64,000 nucleotides of DNA from JBNKFV01 sp050290265 (GTDB lineage: Bacteria > Pseudomonadota > Gammaproteobacteria > Pseudomonadales > Cellvibrionaceae): positions 38,035 to 102,034 of the forward strand of contig JBNKHI010000007.1 of the NCBI GenBank assembly GCA_050290265.1, in the 5' to 3' direction. Each line of letters starts with the position of its first letter. Position 1 is the stretch's first letter. Shown here in pieces: positions 60,831 through 64,000 of the stretch. Below the pieces are notes generated by a model that had not been told where the DNA came from, ran no database searches, and worked only from the letters and a program-made list of their open reading frames with translations. The position numbers and the translations under genes are program-made.

Positions 60831-61481
60831 ATGCGTATTATTTTGTTGGGTGCCCCGGGTGCCGGAAAAGGCACTCAAGCCAAAAGTATTATGGAAAAGT
60901 TTAATATCCCGCAGATCTCTACCGGAGACATGCTACGAGCGGCTGTAAAAGCAGGTACTCCGCTGGGTATTAAAGCGAAAGATATTATGGCAAGTGGCGG
61001 CTTGGTTTCGGATGATTTGATCATTGCCCTGGTAAAGGAGCGTATTTCTCAGGATGATTGCGCCGAAGGTTTTTTGTTTGACGGCTTTCCTCGCACAATC
61101 CCTCAAGCAGAGGCGTTGTTAGACGCGGGTATTCCTATTGACTATGTCCTTGAAATTCATGTTGATGACGAAGAAATTGTGTCACGTTTGAGTGGCCGCC
61201 GTGTGCATGAGGCTTCTGGCCGGGTTTATCACGTAGAGCACAACCCACCAAAGCAAGCAGGTCTGGACGACGAAACGGGTGAGCCTTTAGTACAGCGTGC
61301 TGATGACACCGAAGAGACCGTACGTAAACGCCTCGACGTTTATCATGCGCAAACTGAACCGTTAGTAGCATTTTACCGCGACTTGGAGGCCAAGGGCGGC
61401 AACAGTGTAAAGTGCGCTCGCATTGAAGGTGTGGGCTCTGTTGATGAAATCACTAGCCGTGTGTTGTCTGTGTTGGCTTAA
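60831..61481 (+). CDS. adk: Adenylate kinase
   Basis: 216 aa, standard. Seen: P-loop GAPGAGKGTQA (7-17), DGFPRTIPQA (about 84-93) with the AMP-binding Arg, and a long LID (about 122-160) without zinc cysteines, typical of the Gram-negative long form. It keeps ATP, ADP and AMP in balance. Monocistronic with a strong terminator. Confidence 0.97.
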   Translation: MRIILLGAPGAGKGTQAKSIMEKFNIPQISTGDMLRAAVKAGTPLGIKAKDIMASGGLVSDDLIIALVKERISQDDCAEGFLFDGFPRTIPQAEALLDAGIPIDYVLEIHVDDEEIVSRLSGRRVHEASGRVYHVEHNPPKQAGLDDETGEPLVQRADDTEETVRKRLDVYHAQTEPLVAFYRDLEAKGGNSVKCARIEGVGSVDEITSRVLSVLA

Positions 61482-61497
61482 TTTTACATCTGTATAA

Positions 61498-61529
61498 ACA
61501 AAAAAAGCTCCTTCGGGAGCTTTTTTTGT
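61498..61529. terminator. Bidirectional terminator after adk
   Basis: A-rich ACAAAAAAAGCTCC (61498-61511), UUCG tetraloop, GGAGCTTTTTTTGT (61516-61529). A perfect 14-bp stem that serves adk and can stop minus-strand reading from the lhgO side. Confidence 0.93.
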
Positions 61530-61728
61530 TCTTGGGCTCGCACAATTTCCCTGCCTGGATGCGTGTGCTTGCGGGCTATGAGGCTTGGGGGAGTAGTTGT
61601 TTGCAGTGCGGTATGGAATTCGCGCGCATAACTGTCTTGTTTGCGAGCACTCAAACTTGATGCTGTAACGTCATCAAATAGCGCGCCATAGTCAACAACA
61701 GCATCCGCTGGCTGAATATGGCCTCAAA

Positions 61729-62943
61729 TCAGGATTGAGGGTCTAGTTTATTCACAATGTACTCGCCTATTGGAATGGCTGATGTTGCTGCGGGTGATGG
61801 AGCATTACAAACATGTAGGCTTCTGGGGCTTTCTGCGAATAAGAAGTCATGTACCAAGGAACCGTCTTTTAACACTGCCTGTGCTCTAATACCTGCGGGG
61901 TAGGGCTGAAGGTCGTCAACGCAGATTTGAGGGCAATATTTTTGCACCAGCTTTAGGTAGCCGGGTTTCCACCAGGAATTGTAGGTTTCTACCAGGCCGG
62001 TTTTAAGGTGTTTCTGTAGTACCTTCCAAAAACCCTTGAACTTGACCATATCCCAAATATCGGGAAGGCTAACATTGATTTTTCCATAGCCTTCGCGCTT
62101 CCATCCTTGCACAGCGTTAGGGCCGACAGTGACTGAACCGTCGATCATCCGTGTCAAATGAACGCCCAAAAATGGTAGCTCTGGATCTGGTATGGGGTAA
62201 ATCAGATGATTGACGATGTTGTTGTACTTGGCTGGAAGTTGGTAGTACTCACCGCGAAACGGAATGATTTGAAAGTCAGTGGGTATGCCCAACATTTTTG
62301 TCATTCGGTCTGCCATTAAGCCGGAGCAGGTGATCAAAAAATCCGTGGTCAGGTTTTTAATGTCACCCCGCTGGTTAAGGGTCACCTTGATGTTATCTTT
62401 GGATTCCAGTAAACCAATGACCTTACTGTTTAGCGCCGTGGTGCCACCCAGTGAGTTAAACACCTTGGCCATTGCAGTACTAACTTGCTGATAATTGACA
62501 ATGCCGGTGGTTTTCACATAAATAGCACCCAGCCCAGTAATGTTTGGTTCGCGGACTTTTAACTGCTGTTGGTCGAGTATTTCTACATCTAATCCGTTTT
62601 GCAGACAGCGCTCAAACAGTGCCTGCATACGCTCTAACTCAATGCAGTTGGTGGCAACCAGAAGCTTGCCACATTGCTCTACAGTGATGTTATGTTCTGC
62701 ACAGAATGAGAGCGTTGCAGCGACCCCACGTTTACAGAAATCTGCTTTCATACTTCCAGGTGCATAATAAACTCCGGCGTGAATTACGCCGCTGTTGTGA
62801 CCGGTCTGATGCTTGGCAAACTCATCTTCTTTTTCAACGACTAAAATTTTCTTTTGAGGCATGCGCTGTTGCAGCTGCATGGCGGTGGATAAGCCGACAA
62901 TCCCGCCGCCGATAATAACGTAATCGTAATCTGTACTGCTCAC
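61729..62943 (-). CDS. lhgO: L-2-hydroxyglutarate dehydrogenase/oxidase
   Basis: 404 aa, GTG start with GGAG 8 nt upstream. Seen: N-terminal FAD-binding DYVIIGGGIVGLSTAMQL (about 5-22), the Dao-type fold, HQTGHNSGVIHAGVYY (about 45-60) and C-terminal GIRAQAV...FLFAESP. It oxidises L-2-hydroxyglutarate to 2-oxoglutarate and passes electrons to the quinone pool. In the csiD-lhgO unit it removes the product of CsiD, 24 bp apart. Confidence 0.93.
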   Translation of the reverse strand: MSSTDYDYVIIGGGIVGLSTAMQLQQRMPQKKILVVEKEDEFAKHQTGHNSGVIHAGVYYAPGSMKADFCKRGVAATLSFCAEHNITVEQCGKLLVATNCIELERMQALFERCLQNGLDVEILDQQQLKVREPNITGLGAIYVKTTGIVNYQQVSTAMAKVFNSLGGTTALNSKVIGLLESKDNIKVTLNQRGDIKNLTTDFLITCSGLMADRMTKMLGIPTDFQIIPFRGEYYQLPAKYNNIVNHLIYPIPDPELPFLGVHLTRMIDGSVTVGPNAVQGWKREGYGKINVSLPDIWDMVKFKGFWKVLQKHLKTGLVETYNSWWKPGYLKLVQKYCPQICVDDLQPYPAGIRAQAVLKDGSLVHDFLFAESPRSLHVCNAPSPAATSAIPIGEYIVNKLDPQS

Positions 62944-62967
62944 AACGCTGCTCCCGAAGTTGATGGT

Positions 62968-63924
62968 TTACTTGGTGAAATGACCACGCTGGCGTAACAG
63001 TTCTCTGCGCAGACCTTCGTGTGCGACAAATTTGTCACGACCGTGCAGCCAGAAGTGGTTGTGAATGACTAGCATTGAGCCTACGGGAACACGAATATTA
63101 ATACAGTTCTTTTCGTTTTCTAGGGACTCTCCCATTTCATACAGATATAAACCCTGGGCTCGATTTTGTGGCTCTGCAAACTGATCAATAAACAGCATCA
63201 ATGGCTTGCCCTGGCTATCTTCTTCGAAAAATACGGGATGCTCGATTTTGTAGTCAATATTTTTACTGGGTGGAGCTCCCCAGACAATGTTTTGTTTTGC
63301 CAACGGGTGACGGTAAAATTTATTCAGATCCTGCCAATCATCCAGATGCAGCAACAATGAATCACCGCCTTCCATATTTTCTTCGGCCATTTTCATCATT
63401 AACACAAAATCCGTGCGCTCGTTAACATAAGTTCCATCGTTATGAAGCTCCATACGACGGTGCGCTTTGCGTAAATAACTGTCACTGTTGTCTTTATTTT
63501 CTACAGTGAAGCGTGCATAGAATTTGCCGTGCATAGCGTCAAAATTTGGCAGGCCGCATAAGTGAGAAATTGCCGTAGACAACAGAACGTGAAAATCCCC
63601 CAGCTGATTGGCCTCTTCTGTGTTTTCTGGTTGGTCAGCATATTCGAGTAAGAATGCGCCAGTATTACGATCATGCAGCGTCGCCAATAGGAAACGACCT
63701 AAAGTGAACCCTGTGAGTTTGTCCAATGCGTCGGCCAGCGCAAAACGCAGAAAGGGTTTATATTCCACAGATTGAACATTCATGTCTTCACAAATGCGTT
63801 TAAAACTGCTGACGGTGTCTTGGTTCAGTGTCACAACTTGTAACCGAGCACTGGCAACATGAGTATTGACTGTGAACCCGTTAGGGAGAATGTGAAATTC
63901 TTTGTGTAAGGCTAAAGCGTTCAT
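62968..63924 (-). CDS. csiD: Glutarate 2-hydroxylase (CsiD/GlaH), Fe(II)/2OG dioxygenase
   Basis: 318 aa, near E. coli CsiD (325 aa). Seen: the iron triad H161-x-D163 in MELHNDG and H294 in HNHFWLHGRD, and the C-terminal arginine region GLRRELLRQRGHF that holds 2OG. It turns glutarate plus 2-oxoglutarate into L-2-hydroxyglutarate, succinate and CO2. First gene of csiD-lhgO; its promoter lies in the last 76 bp of the window or beyond. A regulator (CsiR/GntR type) is expected outside the window. Confidence 0.94.
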   Translation of the reverse strand: MNALALHKEFHILPNGFTVNTHVASARLQVVTLNQDTVSSFKRICEDMNVQSVEYKPFLRFALADALDKLTGFTLGRFLLATLHDRNTGAFLLEYADQPENTEEANQLGDFHVLLSTAISHLCGLPNFDAMHGKFYARFTVENKDNSDSYLRKAHRRMELHNDGTYVNERTDFVLMMKMAEENMEGGDSLLLHLDDWQDLNKFYRHPLAKQNIVWGAPPSKNIDYKIEHPVFFEEDSQGKPLMLFIDQFAEPQNRAQGLYLYEMGESLENEKNCINIRVPVGSMLVIHNHFWLHGRDKFVAHEGLRRELLRQRGHFTK

Positions 63925-64000
63925 TAGGGTGTCTCCGGCAGGCGGTTGCTAGTCTGGGGTGTTGGTAATACGTGTTATCAAATCCGATGCTGATAATGTC

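Noticed and set aside
63963..63973. GntR-like half operator upstream of csiD
   Set aside because: Resembles the FadR-type TnGTnnnACnA pattern with one mismatch, but it is short and cut by the window edge, so not supported.
1..64000. tRNA, rRNA, CRISPR, IS element or prophage
   Set aside because: Gaps between genes were read for cloverleafs, regular repeats and transposase or integrase fragments; none was found.

Overview
The window reads as chromosomal core genome of an aerobic, heterotrophic, probably marine gammaproteobacterium. Gene order points to the Pseudomonas/Cellvibrio side of the class: nadB facing rpoE(algU)-rseA-rseB-rseC-mucD, then lepA-lepB-rnc-era-recO-acpS, gacS/barA, cysM-rlmD-relA-mazG, and an mlaA-PilZ-rssB-rssC block laid out as I remember it in Pseudomonas. 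My best guess, from gene content alone, is a member of or close to Cellvibrionales. I see no rRNA, tRNA, CRISPR array, insertion sequence, phage gene or att site, and no obvious island.

Region 1 (1-8 kb): an HD-GYP protein, a carboxylesterase, DUF2058 and DUF1415 genes, a family-2-type glycosyltransferase, a translationally coupled pair (Tat-exported DUF1838 lipoprotein plus beta-lactamase-fold serine hydrolase lipoprotein) and a CBS-domain protein. Region 2 (8-16 kb): ketoacid CoA-transferase scoAB divergent from a LysR regulator, a gabD-type dehydrogenase with a shikimate-kinase-like gene, an AsnC/Lrp regulator divergent from an aromatic aminotransferase, and a DUF3391 HD-GYP protein. Region 3 (16-20 kb): greB, an S9 peptidase, a methyltransferase and a cold-shock protein.

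Region 4 (20-27.5 kb): a complete soluble NAD-dependent formate dehydrogenase operon, fdsG-fdsB-fdsA-fdhD-fdsD, divergent from a ModE-like HTH/periplasmic-binding-fold regulator, with a strong palindrome between them. Region 5 (27.5-37 kb): a porin, mlaA, a PilZ protein, an RssB/RssC-like partner-switching pair, TerB-like and MFS genes, an orphan membrane protein, an HDOD protein and ygfZ. Region 6 (37-45 kb): sdhE-ygfX convergent with nadB, then the envelope-stress sigma factor operon, with a sigma-E-type promoter in front of rpoE and a terminator-like hairpin between rseA and rseB.

Region 7 (45-59 kb): translation, secretion and RNA-processing genes (lepA, lepB, rnc, era, recO, acpS), the GacS/BarA hybrid kinase, cysM, rlmD, relA and mazG. 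The usual pdxJ between recO and acpS is missing. Region 8 (59-64 kb): a 2OG-Fe(II) oxygenase, a small conserved protein, adk, and the glutarate pair csiD-lhgO. CsiD/LhgO, a semialdehyde dehydrogenase and a CoA-transferase together suggest use of short dicarboxylates, but they are 50 kb apart.

No complete undescribed system is evident. The best leads are the DUF1838/serine hydrolase pair, the truncated RssB/RssC partner switch with no sigma target in view, the fds palindrome, the PhoB-like direct repeats before the porin, and the hairpin inside the rse operon.
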